Assembly (NCBI GenBank): GCA_021739645.1
Contig: JAIPBL010000010.1
Coordinates: 32,784-96,783, forward strand
Origin: Saprospiraceae bacterium
GTDB lineage: Bacteria; Bacteroidota; Bacteroidia; Chitinophagales; Saprospiraceae
DNA: 64,000 nt
Direction of reading: 5' to 3'
The notes below the pieces were generated by a model, which had not been told where the DNA came from, ran no database searches, and saw only the letters and a program-made list of their open reading frames with translations. A program made the position numbers and the translations under genes. Below are positions 16,001-24,589 of this stretch, one piece after another; positions within the stretch are counted from its first letter, which is position 1; each line of letters opens with the position of its first letter.

Positions 16001-18837
16001 TTCCTGTTCAGTCCAACCCGCTCATCCTGAATGTACATGCATTGGGAATGCTGAACCCCATCAGGCCAAACCTGGCGCTGAACCCAGTAAATACTGATTT
16101 CTCCGGCTTCAGCAACACAGCCGTCTGGGATTTTTTGCTGACAAACAACTCCGCCGACAACGTGCCCGCCAGCAACAGTTGGATGACCATCACCTCCATG
16201 ACCGGCCTGCTCTCCGACTTCGTGCTCGTGAACACAACGACCGGGGCGACCATCACGCCCAACAATGGCATTTACCAACTCGGCAACCTGCCGCAGGGCT
16301 GGCAGAATGATTTTCAGTTGCAAGCCACCATCGGAAACTGCCAAGCGGACGAAGTGCTGCTGACCTACGGCTGGAGCTGCGAACCATTTACCGTCAACAA
16401 CCCGGACACCTGCACCAACTACCAGGCACTGCTCACGGTACACCCCATCATCGGCGAGTTGGAGATGGAAATCACCAGCCCCTCCCCTACCGAATTTGAG
16501 CTTTGCGACACCATCCCATACCACGAAGTGGAGGTCTTTAACGCACAAATCGGCACGGTGACCGATGTCGTGCTGCGGGCGCAAATGCCAGCCGGGATGT
16601 TCATCATGGCTGGTTCTTGCCAAATCGCCTACCCCACCGGTACTGCCTGGCTGCCCATCCCCGACCCCGTTGACCTCGGCAACGGTGGGATGGAATGGAA
16701 CCTCTCGGCACTGAACGCCCAGCTTGGCAGCACGGGCCTCACGGGTTTTGACCAGCCGCCAACCCACTCCGTGAGCGTGCGGTTCAGGTCTGGTTCGGAG
16801 TGCGGATTTGTTTCGCCTTCGCAAATTATTTTCAACACCGAAGCACTCCAAGGATGCGGCATGGCCACGAACGAACTGAGCAAACCGGGTGCGCCGCTGT
16901 TCATCGAGGGCGTGACGCCGCTTTACCAAACCAACATCAACATCGGTGCCACGGCGCCACCGGTCGTGTCGTGCGGGTCGAGCATCTTGGTGGAAGTGAC
17001 GATGGAGGCGGATGCCACCATTGCGCCCACGGACAGCGTTTTCGTGATTTTGCCGCCAGGATTGGCCTACATTCCGGGCAGTTATGTGCCGGGCAGCAAT
17101 GCAGTGGCGAACGGGCCGCTCATTGATTTTTCCAACGGAGAATTCCGCCTGAAATGGCAGTTGCAGCCGGGTTTGCCGCCATTTACCTCCATCAATTTCA
17201 GCCTCCAACTCTCCGTGCTGCCGGGTGGTGGCTGCGACAGTTTGGCGCTGGAAATTGCGACCTTCCAATTGCAGACGGCTGTTTGCTCAGTCACTGGCGA
17301 AGCGTGTGAGGTGCTGGCGCAAACGGGGAGTGAAACCCTGCCAATCGGCATCGTTTTGCCAGCACTGGCCCTCAGCGACCTGCAAGTGACGCAGTCCAAC
17401 GGCCTCACGGAGTACTCGGTTTTGCTCGAAAACAATGGCGGCAACGCCACCGACCCCATCATCGTGAACCTCTATTTTGACGCCGATGGTAGCGGCACGT
17501 TTACCCCCGGCGACCAGTTGCTTGATACCCAAAACTGGCCGGGCGGCCTGCCTTCGGGTGCAACGCAAGCGCTCATCGGTAGCTTGAATTTGGCTTATGA
17601 CCAGCTTTGTCAGCTCATCGCTGTGGTGAACGCCGATGACAATTGCACTTGCTCGGAGGATGTGGAGTCGGCGATTGGGAACATTGTGAATGTGATGCCG
17701 CCGCAGACGGTTTGCGGTAGCACTGAGGTTGAAATTGGAATCCCCAACCAGCCGGGTCATACCTATCAGTGGCAACCCGCCGATCTGCTGGAGTGTCCTA
17801 CTTGCCCCACAACTAACTTTCAGGCAAACGAGTTGAATGCGCCGGTGGAAGGGGTAGAGGTGACGTTGACCTTGCTCGATGACAACGGCATGGGCTGCAC
17901 CATTTCCAATAGTTTCACAATGAATGTGGGCGGCCAGTCAATCTCCGCTTGGGGGACTATTTTTATTTGTGAGGGAGGCACGTTTAACTATGGGCCGCCG
18001 CCGCCGGGTGGCTCTCAGAGTTGGTCTTCGAACCACATTTTTCAAAATGACGAGATGAATTACGTGCTGACATTTTTTGAACCAGGCGGGTATTATCAAT
18101 CAATTATTGACTCATTCGGGTGCGCTACTGGCTTTGAATTAGGTGTTACTTTTTCTGACGCTTTTTCAATTGATACCCTCGGACTTTGCAATGGCGACTC
18201 TGTCGTGATTGACGGAATTCCATATTTCGATGCTGTATCAGTTTGCGACACAACCTTTTCCCCGGCAGGTTGCGAAATTATTCACTGCATTTACTACCAA
18301 GCCAGCGACGGCTTCGATATCGACTTTCCACTTGATACGGTCTGCACTTTTGACGGCATCCCCGTGGTCATCAACACAGCACCGGGGGGATTTGCGGGGT
18401 ACCTGTGGACGGGCAGCGACCTGAGTTGCAACGACTGCCCACAGCCCACCGCACCCGGTGTCACGCAGAACTACGCCGTCACCATCACGGACAGTGACGG
18501 CTGCTCGGTGAGCGGCGATGTGACGGTGTTGGTGCTCCTCGGATGTGCCGTCGGCGGCATGGAAATGCCCAACGCATTCAGCCCGAACGAAGATGGGAAG
18601 AACGACTTCTTCCGACCCGCCTTCGCTTCCGGCGTGGAGAAAATCGTCGAGACGGCGAGCATGCGCATCTTCGACCGATGGGGCAACCTCGTCTTCGAGG
18701 GGGATGGCCCGGACGTGAAATGGGACGGCAAAATCAACGGGAAACCTGCGGCATCGGACGTTTATATTTTCCTACTTGAGATGACCTGCTCCGACGACGA
18801 GGTGGTGGTGCGGGGTGACGTGACCTTGCTGCGGTGA
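13033..18837 (+). CDS. Giant secreted DUF11-repeat surface protein with CHU_C (T9SS type B) C-terminus
   Basis: A 1934-residue secreted protein. It begins with a signal peptide (residues ~1-24, ending LPLCSQN). It contains repeated DUF11-like beta-sandwich modules. Their typical words, MPAGLAYLPGS, MPAGMFIMAGS and LPPGLAYIPGS, occur near residues 70, 1180 and 1340. The C-terminal ~90 residues form the gliding-motility-associated CHU_C domain (NAFSPNEDGKNDFF ... IFDRWGNLVFEG ... DVYIFLLEM). That domain serves as a type B sorting signal for T9SS. A role in adhesion or extracellular matrix is inferred from the architecture only. Cysteine pairs are frequent. It ends four bases after the in-frame leader of the next gene begins. 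No frameshift is seen in 5.8 kb. Confidence 0.9.
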   Translation: MRTTLTFLASAFLLSFCGLPLCSQNVTITYVNPPDMAVCDTALFEVTVANSLATPLQAVELTAVMPAGLAYLPGSITNATEANIGNPSAPKFSLPEVLSGDSHTIFFRAKTQCSLIGPINAGDLFTNTYNLAYTGGTKSVTTMPYVLETALLQAIGLNAANMSGTSGDVIVRTWTLTNTRLGALSKIKFRDAHGSGISVSSAQGTTVTNTSVLFELELGPADFQAIGDGDGLFELNEQIVITESILITSCGTPNSAVSNLTAEWGCHGEVCQAVSATATVVIMPPTNNPNVTASFVANYPSDYCALAGNQQTLQLTNTGNLPATNVWVHLDHFGNNIMGLDPATISVTVGGVTVAIMPTWSGQVQFSGCANTGTIFDAAEFIIPTILPGQVAIVQWESYLCAVECGDEIAVWRYEFQYAKTCPEDLSGQGSGSSSGGGPAVPVDQSVTYYIGQFLEDGGIYELTYSLQSPLLVDSVGVLRITFDLPCGITWANNSGFELAGQSPDSVDITTTPTGGGEVILYFTMPLGVDTVSSSFFIGYKCAEECTGPLPPCITEFVTSCPVLPEAGKIGEANVNVNTTLLLQESQCGPQDCEDFDLLWFCEASTNEICYDTILGYFVPVLDFHRENVGTPDNNNDRFEDATGNLNENLIRRDRVLAGDTVHTHVDAAMVIDVPGASIPNAAVVVNFEAHTMDFGWDGGDTLHVMNDFELLMNGIGFQNLGGEVHIVDVSTGQSFDCPLPPPISFDTLEGEIAVVNTRPLDVIDKWTYLQYQYDITPALLAQQGCPIPANFEFAQGDSVVMDVYHKTRFNIGPYVANLRTVSGVFAWNPPGPHQVEPFICYGNFKRWQYSGYRYTIGSGQYNMPPCETSSLPGGTYFTFRIGKDNFFPFEFRSFAHLAEWRYNVPPQGTLLSAVMKKLEIQSGIIAASNVPITWTQSGNIYEFDVANLQNPLVDEGFLMEFGHEWELSCTEEHPLLVDINAVIDFAPSIPVQSNPLILNVHALGMLNPIRPNLALNPVNTDFSGFSNTAVWDFLLTNNSADNVPASNSWMTITSMTGLLSDFVLVNTTTGATITPNNGIYQLGNLPQGWQNDFQLQATIGNCQADEVLLTYGWSCEPFTVNNPDTCTNYQALLTVHPIIGELEMEITSPSPTEFELCDTIPYHEVEVFNAQIGTVTDVVLRAQMPAGMFIMAGSCQIAYPTGTAWLPIPDPVDLGNGGMEWNLSALNAQLGSTGLTGFDQPPTHSVSVRFRSGSECGFVSPSQIIFNTEALQGCGMATNELSKPGAPLFIEGVTPLYQTNINIGATAPPVVSCGSSILVEVTMEADATIAPTDSVFVILPPGLAYIPGSYVPGSNAVANGPLIDFSNGEFRLKWQLQPGLPPFTSINFSLQLSVLPGGGCDSLALEIATFQLQTAVCSVTGEACEVLAQTGSETLPIGIVLPALALSDLQVTQSNGLTEYSVLLENNGGNATDPIIVNLYFDADGSGTFTPGDQLLDTQNWPGGLPSGATQALIGSLNLAYDQLCQLIAVVNADDNCTCSEDVESAIGNIVNVMPPQTVCGSTEVEIGIPNQPGHTYQWQPADLLECPTCPTTNFQANELNAPVEGVEVTLTLLDDNGMGCTISNSFTMNVGGQSISAWGTIFICEGGTFNYGPPPPGGSQSWSSNHIFQNDEMNYVLTFFEPGGYYQSIIDSFGCATGFELGVTFSDAFSIDTLGLCNGDSVVIDGIPYFDAVSVCDTTFSPAGCEIIHCIYYQASDGFDIDFPLDTVCTFDGIPVVINTAPGGFAGYLWTGSDLSCNDCPQPTAPGVTQNYAVTITDSDGCSVSGDVTVLVLLGCAVGGMEMPNAFSPNEDGKNDFFRPAFASGVEKIVETASMRIFDRWGNLVFEGDGPDVKWDGKINGKPAASDVYIFLLEMTCSDDEVVVRGDVTLLR

Positions 18838-18911
18838 TGTATCTTTGCGATTGCCGGCGGCAAAAATTCACCGCTGGCAATCGCATTCATTTTTACCACA
18901 ACCGCCCAGTC

Positions 18912-19640
18912 ATGAAAAAATTACTCCTGCTTCTCCTCCTTTGCTCCGCAATTGCCTGCAACAATCACACGCTGCCACAGTCGGAAAAGGCAACAAGTTG
19001 CCGCCAACTGGTCGTCGTTCGCAGCCCTACCGATACCAGCACACAGGCCAATCTCCAGCGTTTTGAAAAAAATGGAAAAAAATGGAAGCGGGTGGGTAAG
19101 CGGGTGGACGTGACGCTTGGCCGCTCCGGTCTCGCCTGGGGAAAGGGTGAACATGCGTACCAGCCTGGTCAGCAAAAACGGGAAGGTGACGGCAAATCTC
19201 CCAGTGGGGTTTATACTTTCGGTGAAATATTCGGCTATGCGCCAGCCTCGGAGGCTAGCTTCAGAATGCCCTACGTCCAAGCCGACGAGGCGCTGGAATG
19301 CGTGGACGACAGTGGCTCCAAGTTTTACAATCAATTGGTTGACAACAAGTTAGTGCAGATAGATTGGACGAGCAGCGAGTTCATGCACCGCCCCGACCAT
19401 CAATACAAATGGGGCATCATGGTCAACCACAACACACCTTCCCTGGCACAGGGAGGCTCTTGCATTTTTCTACACATCTGGTACGAACCGGGCGCTGCCA
19501 CTTCTGGTTGTACGGCTATGACGGAGGCCAATTTGCTCACCCTGCTCCACTGGCTTGACCCTGCAAAGTCGCCGCTACTTTTACAGGTAACGGAGGCGGA
19601 ATATCCGGTTTTTCGGAAGGATTTTGGATTACCGGAGTGA
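18912..19640 (+). CDS. L,D-transpeptidase-like (YkuD) lipoprotein
   Basis: A 242-residue lipoprotein. The N-terminus MKKLLLLLLLCSAIAC ends in a lipobox-type cysteine. The start at 18912 was chosen because it begins the signal peptide; an earlier in-frame start would overlap the previous gene. The catalytic signature of the YkuD/L,D-transpeptidase family is visible as FLHIWYEPGAATSGCTAM, where the His and the SGC cysteine form the active site. The segment GDGKSPSGVYTFGEIFG is the conserved GxxTPxGxF-like entry strand. Such enzymes cross-link peptidoglycan or attach proteins to it; family members of this type with an N-terminal lipobox may act from the outer-membrane inner leaflet. It is followed by a bidirectional terminator. 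Confidence 0.87.
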   Translation: MKKLLLLLLLCSAIACNNHTLPQSEKATSCRQLVVVRSPTDTSTQANLQRFEKNGKKWKRVGKRVDVTLGRSGLAWGKGEHAYQPGQQKREGDGKSPSGVYTFGEIFGYAPASEASFRMPYVQADEALECVDDSGSKFYNQLVDNKLVQIDWTSSEFMHRPDHQYKWGIMVNHNTPSLAQGGSCIFLHIWYEPGAATSGCTAMTEANLLTLLHWLDPAKSPLLLQVTEAEYPVFRKDFGLPE

Positions 19641-19701
19641 TAACCTCACCCCTGCCCCTCTACTGTGAGGAGAAGGGTTAAAAGGACAAGACGAAATGTG
19701 A

Positions 19702-19731
19702 AAAGCCCCACCAGCTAACTGGCAGGGCTTT
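19702..19731. terminator. Bidirectional terminator between convergent genes
   Basis: Stem AAAGCCC-CA-CCAG / CTGG-CA-GGGCTTT with a 4-base loop, flanked by A-rich and T-rich ends, between the convergent transpeptidase and lipoprotein genes. Confidence 0.8.
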
Positions 19732-19767
19732 ACTATTTCACTGTTTATCAACCTGTTGCGAAGCAAA

Positions 19768-20169
19768 TCAATTCACATGGAACTCCACGGATTCTGAAAC
19801 TTCTGCCACGCCATCGTCATGTCCCCAAACCTTGGCTTCCAGCACCCAGTGACCCGCTGTGGTCAACTCAAATGTGTCTTCGAAAAGATAGGATTTATCC
19901 GCATGAACATGAGCCTCGGTTGGCTTATTGTAGATTTCAACGCCTGAGTCTTTTTCGTAAATCCGCACGTTGATATGGTGCACTGTGCCCTCGTTGTGAT
20001 CTTCAAAATTGACTTTGATATTAAGCGTTTCACCAACCGTTTTGGCGGCTGTGTCAGGTGAATCGATATGAACATGGTACGCTGGTTCAGTGGTAGCATT
20101 GTCATCGTCTTTGCAAGCGTTGAAGGCTAAAATGGAAACCAAAAGGCTAAGGAAAAGAAAATTTTTCAT
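19768..20169 (-). CDS. His-rich DUF4625-like lipoprotein
   Basis: A 133-residue lipoprotein: signal MKNFLFLSLLVSILAFNAC with lipidation cysteine C19, then an acidic linker (KDDDNATTE). The mature part is a single Ig-like beta domain resembling DUF4625. Ten histidines occur in short clusters (YHVH, EDHNEGTVHH, EAHVHADK, GHWVLEAKVWGHDD), which suggests metal binding. This gene is last of a three-gene run with the outer-membrane barrel and the CHGKCH protein. The domain assignment is moderate; the metal role is inferred from composition and neighbours. Confidence 0.75.
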   Translation of the reverse strand: MKNFLFLSLLVSILAFNACKDDDNATTEPAYHVHIDSPDTAAKTVGETLNIKVNFEDHNEGTVHHINVRIYEKDSGVEIYNKPTEAHVHADKSYLFEDTFELTTAGHWVLEAKVWGHDDGVAEVSESVEFHVN

Positions 20170-20246
20170 GATAATTTTTAAGTTAATGATGATGGCCCGA
20201 TTGCAGCTTGGAGAGGTGTCGCCAGCACAATCAAGCCTGTTTTTGT

Positions 20247-21149
20247 TTAGAAAAAATAAGTGAACTCAAGCGAGTATCGCTGTTTTGCAACGATGGCCCG
20301 CTGTGAATAATTTTGTTGGAATGGCCGGGAAGTCAATGCGCCAACCTGGAAATTTCCGAATCCGGCATTAAGCCCTATCAGCCCAAACCAGCCGTGACCA
20401 CCGGAGCCTTCGGCAAAATTGCCACTGGGCAGGTGGTTCTTGCCAAATACTTCCACCGAGGCCCCAGCAAATGGCGTCAGTTTTATTTCTTCGCTGAGCG
20501 CAATTTCCCGGAACACGGTCAGGGCACTTGTCAATTGGTGGCCGAAATGATAATCGTCCCGGCTCTTGCCGTTCAACTGGGTACTGGCGGTGTGCGCCAC
20601 CCCCATTTTTTTATGAAAAAAAACGAGGTTGGATTGGAGCAAGTAGCCGAGGTTGCCCATGCCTAGGTTCAGGTTGCCAGGCAGGTCACGGTAGTAAATG
20701 CCTTGGTCGTACTTGCCCGTGGGCAGCTTTATCCCGGCCCCCAACTCCCAATAAATCAATGAGTTATCCGACATTGCCTTGTTGTCGAGCAAGGTGTAGC
20801 TGCCGGTGATGCGGGTGTCTGCAAGGCCATGAAGCAGCTCGTCGTCACTGGATTGCTGGCGCAGGTTCCAGCGGTAGGGTTGCTGAAGGCTCACCCTGAT
20901 TCGTGGGCTGACCTGGTAGCGACCCGATACTTCTGCCACGTAAAATTGGTCTTGGTAGCCATCCTCGCTTGTTGTGCTCGTCTCGAATGGAACGGCCATG
21001 AGTCGCAGTCCGACGCTGTTGTTGCGGAGGCTGGTGAGCAGGCCCGTGCTACCGCAGGAGGAAAGTCCCCCGGCATTGCAGCACGATTGTCCAAACATAG
21101 GGACAAACGGCAACGAAACGAGCAACAGCATCCAAAAATGCTTTGCCAT
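20247..21149 (-). CDS. Outer-membrane beta-barrel protein with Cys-containing N-terminus
   Basis: A 300-residue protein with signal peptide (MAKHFWMLLLVSLPFVPMFG). It has the alternating beta-strand pattern and terminal aromatic residue (YSLEFTYFF) of an outer-membrane barrel. Directly after the signal the mature N-terminus carries SCCNAGGLSSC, three cysteines that could coordinate metal at the periplasmic mouth. The strand GAGIKLPTGKYD is typical of the MetA/transporter-type barrels annotated in Bacteroidota. The gene sits 126 bp behind the CHGKCH protein and 77 bp ahead of the His-rich lipoprotein on the same strand. Transport of a metal or metal-chelate is a hypothesis, not shown. Confidence 0.78.
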   Translation of the reverse strand: MAKHFWMLLLVSLPFVPMFGQSCCNAGGLSSCGSTGLLTSLRNNSVGLRLMAVPFETSTTSEDGYQDQFYVAEVSGRYQVSPRIRVSLQQPYRWNLRQQSSDDELLHGLADTRITGSYTLLDNKAMSDNSLIYWELGAGIKLPTGKYDQGIYYRDLPGNLNLGMGNLGYLLQSNLVFFHKKMGVAHTASTQLNGKSRDDYHFGHQLTSALTVFREIALSEEIKLTPFAGASVEVFGKNHLPSGNFAEGSGGHGWFGLIGLNAGFGNFQVGALTSRPFQQNYSQRAIVAKQRYSLEFTYFF

Positions 21150-21275
21150 GTTCGTTTGAATTTAATTCAAGAATGGGTTGAAATCAGGCAGTGGAAACGC
21201 AGTATTGCGCAGCAGTATTTGACCTAAATCCAATAGCGGATAGGTCAAATCGCATGACGAAACTGTTTTCTTCCA

Positions 21276-21665
21276 TCAAACAAAAGGCTGATTATCAGGC
21301 GGTTGGAACAAGGATTTACCAAAAAGGCGGGACATGAAATGATTGCAGCCAACGGGCGTTGGCTGGCTTTCCCCTTCGGTAAAAATTGCGGCAGCAAACA
21401 AATCTTGCTGGCAGAAGAAGTTGATTTTAACGGCATCCTCCAATTGTGAAGTTGGAGTCGGTTGACCTTGGTGGTCGTTATTTGCAGACAACTGCTTTTG
21501 GAGGTGGCATTTGCCGTGGCATTGTATTTCTGGTTTCGCCTTGTTCACACAGTACAGCCGCTCGATTTCAGCTTGGTTCAGCTTGAATTTGGCGACCAAC
21601 ACCGCATTGCTCATGGAACTGAGCAGGATGACGGTGGCGGTGAATATGGCGATGGCTTTTCTCAC
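21276..21665 (-). CDS. Small secreted/membrane-anchored protein with C...CHGKCH motif
   Basis: A 129-residue protein with an N-terminal hydrophobic segment (AIAIFTATVILLSSM). A conserved Bacteroidota motif follows: Y-C39-V-N-K-x-K-P-x-x-x-C49-H-G-K-C53-H54. Further cysteines lie near residues 89 and 107. Proteins of this type commonly neighbour TonB-dependent receptors and metal-handling genes, but have no established function. The start is GTG at 21665. It heads the run leading to the barrel and the His-rich lipoprotein, so the three probably share a transcript. The cysteine and histidine spacing suggests soft-metal (copper or zinc) binding; this is inferred. Confidence 0.75.
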   Translation of the reverse strand: MRKAIAIFTATVILLSSMSNAVLVAKFKLNQAEIERLYCVNKAKPEIQCHGKCHLQKQLSANNDHQGQPTPTSQLEDAVKINFFCQQDLFAAAIFTEGESQPTPVGCNHFMSRLFGKSLFQPPDNQPFV

Positions 21666-21737
21666 GGCGGCAAATGTAAGACGTAAGAAATTATATTCCG
21701 TTGATTTTTATCACAGACAACTTTCAGCAGACAGAAA

Positions 21738-22439
21738 TCAGCGCTCACTCACCAGCGTTCGCAAAGTCAAATAACCTACCCCAAGCACCCCGCCCATTAC
21801 GAAGGCAAGGCCAAGCGTTCCAAGGTTAGCCATGGGGTGAATCAGCACGCCGACCACATCCCAGAATAGTTGGTAAGGGGCTTGCAGCAAGTCCCAAGTG
21901 TTCCAGCGTTGGTAGCGCCCGATGTAAACCCCGAATGCGCACAGTACAATCACCGCAGAAATGATGAGGGCACCTCGGCGTTTCCCAAGGTTTTTTTCCA
22001 AATAAGTCTGTACATCGAGGAGGGAAAGAAAACCGAGCAACAGCCCCGTCCAAGCGAAGGAAAAGAGCATCATCATATCATACCAAAGTGGGATGCCCGT
22101 GCGGTAGTGCACGTGCATCAGGTCGGTGACGATATACGGGGCATTGGGCAGAAAAACCAGCCAAACTGTCAACAACGGAACGGCCAGCCATCGTTTTGGG
22201 AGCTTGGGCAGCAGCAGCGACAACAGGTAAGGCACCCACGCCAAAAACAAGTTCCAAACGAGGAATAGGAAGGTGGTGCTGCGTGTTGTGGCCAGGTCGT
22301 AGAACTCGTTGATTTGCCCAAAATCAAACCCCGTGTGGAGTAGTCGGTAGCCGACCAGTGCAAAATTGAGCGAGGTGCTGAGACAGAGCAGCAGGAAAAT
22401 TCGGTAGTGTTTTTCGGTGGAAAAAAATGATTTTAACAT
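21738..22439 (-). CDS. DUF1361 family membrane protein
   Basis: A 233-residue polytopic inner-membrane protein with about seven predicted transmembrane segments. The DUF1361 signature is visible in LFLAWVPYLLSLLL, LPNAPYIVTDLMHV and the FGVYIGRYQRWNTWDLL segment. I placed the start at the ATG 22439 (MLKSFFSTEKHYR), since the upstream in-frame extension runs through a repeat-rich intergenic region. Function unknown. It stands downstream of creD on the same strand but is separated by about 270 bp containing palindromic repeats, so it is probably transcribed separately. Confidence 0.86.
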   Translation of the reverse strand: MLKSFFSTEKHYRIFLLLCLSTSLNFALVGYRLLHTGFDFGQINEFYDLATTRSTTFLFLVWNLFLAWVPYLLSLLLPKLPKRWLAVPLLTVWLVFLPNAPYIVTDLMHVHYRTGIPLWYDMMMLFSFAWTGLLLGFLSLLDVQTYLEKNLGKRRGALIISAVIVLCAFGVYIGRYQRWNTWDLLQAPYQLFWDVVGVLIHPMANLGTLGLAFVMGGVLGVGYLTLRTLVSER

Positions 22440-22562
22440 GAGGGATAAATTGAAGTTAGTAATCAAAAAGTGAAGGCTAAAAAGTGGGAGGTTTTGGCTT
22501 AGTACATTGATTGTCAATGTTTTCCGCCTTCGCCTCCCGCTGCTAAAGCCTGATTGTTGTCT

Positions 22563-22717
22563 TGTAAAACGGACTGTTAATTCGTGCTTTTTACGTAACA
22601 CGGACTGCCAGTCCGTGATTTTCTGTTTCCCAATTTTCGGAACGCCAAACTGCAAACGCACGGACCGGCAGTCCGTGTTACTGGAACGCAAAAGCACGGA
22701 CTAACAGTCCGTGTTAC
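22563..22717. repeat. Cluster of four palindromic ACGGACTG-type REP-like units
   Basis: Four related units lie at about 22568-22585 (degenerate), 22598-22618, 22659-22682 and 22694-22717. The core is CACGGACTGNCAGTCCGTG, or a near match with GG or AA in the centre, and most units are followed by TTAC or ATT. Each can fold as a hairpin. The last unit overlaps the end of creD and provides its TAA stop. A related single unit is at 9858. These look like dispersed extragenic palindromes. Confidence 0.82.
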
Positions 22718-24579
22718 CGGCTGCCCAGGTTGTACCAGTCCACCTTGCGGGAGCTGAACATCACCGCAGCCAATGCCACGAAAACGCCGATGCTGCCTGC
22801 CAGCAAAGCAAAATCTTCTAGCTGGAGCAGCACGAAAATGAAGCCGTAAATGGCCATCAACATGCCGAGCAGTTGGAAGACCAGCCGCTTGATGCCCAGC
22901 ATCGAAAAACTGTACCCGCAAATGAGGCCAATGGTCGCTACGGACGAAACCAGGTACGCCACGTTGAATCCCAGATGTTCGGAAAGCGAGAGCAGCAGCA
23001 GGTAAAAAACCGTGAGTGCCAAGCCCACCAACAGGTACTGGAAGGGATGGATGAACAGTTTGCGCAGCACCTCGAAGAAGAAATAGAGCATAAACGTGAG
23101 GCCGATAACGAGGATGGCGTATTTCGCCGAACGAGTGTTTTTCAGGTATTCGTCCACGGGTTTGATGAGCCGCACGGCCAAGTTTGATTCCACAAATTTG
23201 ATGGTATCGTCCTTCCACTGCTGCGGGTAGGGCCGGTTGAGGTCGAGCACCTGCCATTGGGCGGAGAAGCCCGTTTTCGAAATCTCCCGCTGGTCGGGCA
23301 AAAAGGCACCCTCGAAGCTCGGCGAGTTCCAGTCGGAGCGCAGGTTGACGGTGGTGGACTTTCCCACAGGCTCGAAGCTGAGGCGTTCGCTGCCATTGAG
23401 TTTGATGGGAATGCTGAAATTGTAGCTTTTGCCGTCCGAAGCCAAGCTGATGGATGCACTGACGCCCGTGGCCAGCAGCCCGGTCATTTGGGTACCTGGC
23501 TCCATCCGTTGCTGCTCGCCCAACCAGTCCACCTGCACGGCTTCCTTGATGCCGGTCATGCCTTGGATGCCTACGGCAAGGCGGGCCTCGTTCCAATGCA
23601 CGTCTTCCGAATTGATGTTAAGTGCCTGAAAATCAGGTTGTTGGAACTCACCGGACAGCACGATGCCCGCTTGGTACAGCACCACGTCGAAGATGCTGCG
23701 CTTGCGGATTTGGTGCTTCAAATCGCCGTCCACTTTCAGGTTTTGGGGCAAAAAATAGGCGACGTGCCGCTCCTCAGACCGCTTGCCGTCGCTGAACGTC
23801 GTCCATGAAGTGTAGGGAACGGCAAGCACAGGCCCCTGGATTGCCTGGCTGCCGCCCCACGAAAGACTAACTTCATTTTTTACCTCCTGCTGGCGCTGTT
23901 GGCGCTCCCGGATTTGGTCTTGTATCAAGGCATTTGGGATGAGCAGTATCAGCACCAGAAAGCCGATGGAAAGCAACTTGATGGCCAGCGAATCTTTGAG
24001 CCACTGGCTGAAGCGGTAGAAACTGCCTCCGTTGTTGGGTTGGTTGGATTCAGATGAATTCATGTCAGTTAAGTTTGATGATTCTAAAATTGGTGGATTG
24101 TATTCAGCGGAAATTATTGGGATTCCGCTTCTTTCGTCATTGGTTGGGGTGGGCATTTCTGGTTCATTTCCCACTTCTTCAAAACCTTCGGTTTGATTGT
24201 AAAATAGCCCAAGCATTGAGAAAATAAATGGAATAAATATGAGCAATAGCCCCCAACTAGATTCGATAGAACTTTCAAAGAATGAAATTAGGAACCATAT
24301 CATATACAGTAGGAAAGCCAAGTAATGAAATGCTGTCAACAGCCACATTTTAAATGCCTTGCCTTGGTCATAAGAGCTTTTATTCCAAAAACTTACAAAT
24401 AAATAACTTTGGGTATAAGAGAAAATAATGCAAATGAATCCAACTATAATCAATACCAATTCTTCCCCACTTTCATGTGGCAGCACTATGCAAAAAAAGA
24501 AAGTCGGCAACAGGAGCAAAATGCTGGTCAGGCCGTTGCAAACATTTAAAGTAGTAGCTATTATTCTTTCTGCTCTCAT
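22714..24579 (-). CDS. creD: CreD family inner-membrane protein with extra N-terminal membrane domain
   Basis: A 621-residue protein whose residues ~200-621 match CreD (cell envelope integrity/inner-membrane protein). That part has an N-terminal helix (IKLLSIGFLVLILLIPNALI), the periplasmic GPVLAVPYTSW and GLSFEPVGKSTTV-type segments, and a C-terminal bundle of six helices with the FMLYFFFEVL signature. The first ~150 residues add a separate four-helix membrane domain plus a linker of about 50 residues, which standard CreD lacks. The start is ATG 24579 (a GTG lies one codon upstream). A palindrome at 24590-24608 sits just in front. Upstream on the same strand is a winged-helix regulator, a common partner of CreD in Bacteroidota. 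In E. coli CreD is under CreBC control and linked to envelope and colicin responses. Confidence 0.88.
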   Translation of the reverse strand: MRAERIIATTLNVCNGLTSILLLLPTFFFCIVLPHESGEELVLIIVGFICIIFSYTQSYLFVSFWNKSSYDQGKAFKMWLLTAFHYLAFLLYMIWFLISFFESSIESSWGLLLIFIPFIFSMLGLFYNQTEGFEEVGNEPEMPTPTNDERSGIPIISAEYNPPILESSNLTDMNSSESNQPNNGGSFYRFSQWLKDSLAIKLLSIGFLVLILLIPNALIQDQIRERQQRQQEVKNEVSLSWGGSQAIQGPVLAVPYTSWTTFSDGKRSEERHVAYFLPQNLKVDGDLKHQIRKRSIFDVVLYQAGIVLSGEFQQPDFQALNINSEDVHWNEARLAVGIQGMTGIKEAVQVDWLGEQQRMEPGTQMTGLLATGVSASISLASDGKSYNFSIPIKLNGSERLSFEPVGKSTTVNLRSDWNSPSFEGAFLPDQREISKTGFSAQWQVLDLNRPYPQQWKDDTIKFVESNLAVRLIKPVDEYLKNTRSAKYAILVIGLTFMLYFFFEVLRKLFIHPFQYLLVGLALTVFYLLLLSLSEHLGFNVAYLVSSVATIGLICGYSFSMLGIKRLVFQLLGMLMAIYGFIFVLLQLEDFALLAGSIGVFVALAAVMFSSRKVDWYNLGSR

Positions 24580-24589
24580 CACTCAAAAG

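Noticed and set aside
15499..17268. Long minus-strand open frame within the giant surface protein
   Set aside because: It is a 589-codon antisense frame produced by high GC; it lacks motifs, signal or membrane pattern, while the plus strand gives a clean DUF11/CHU_C protein.
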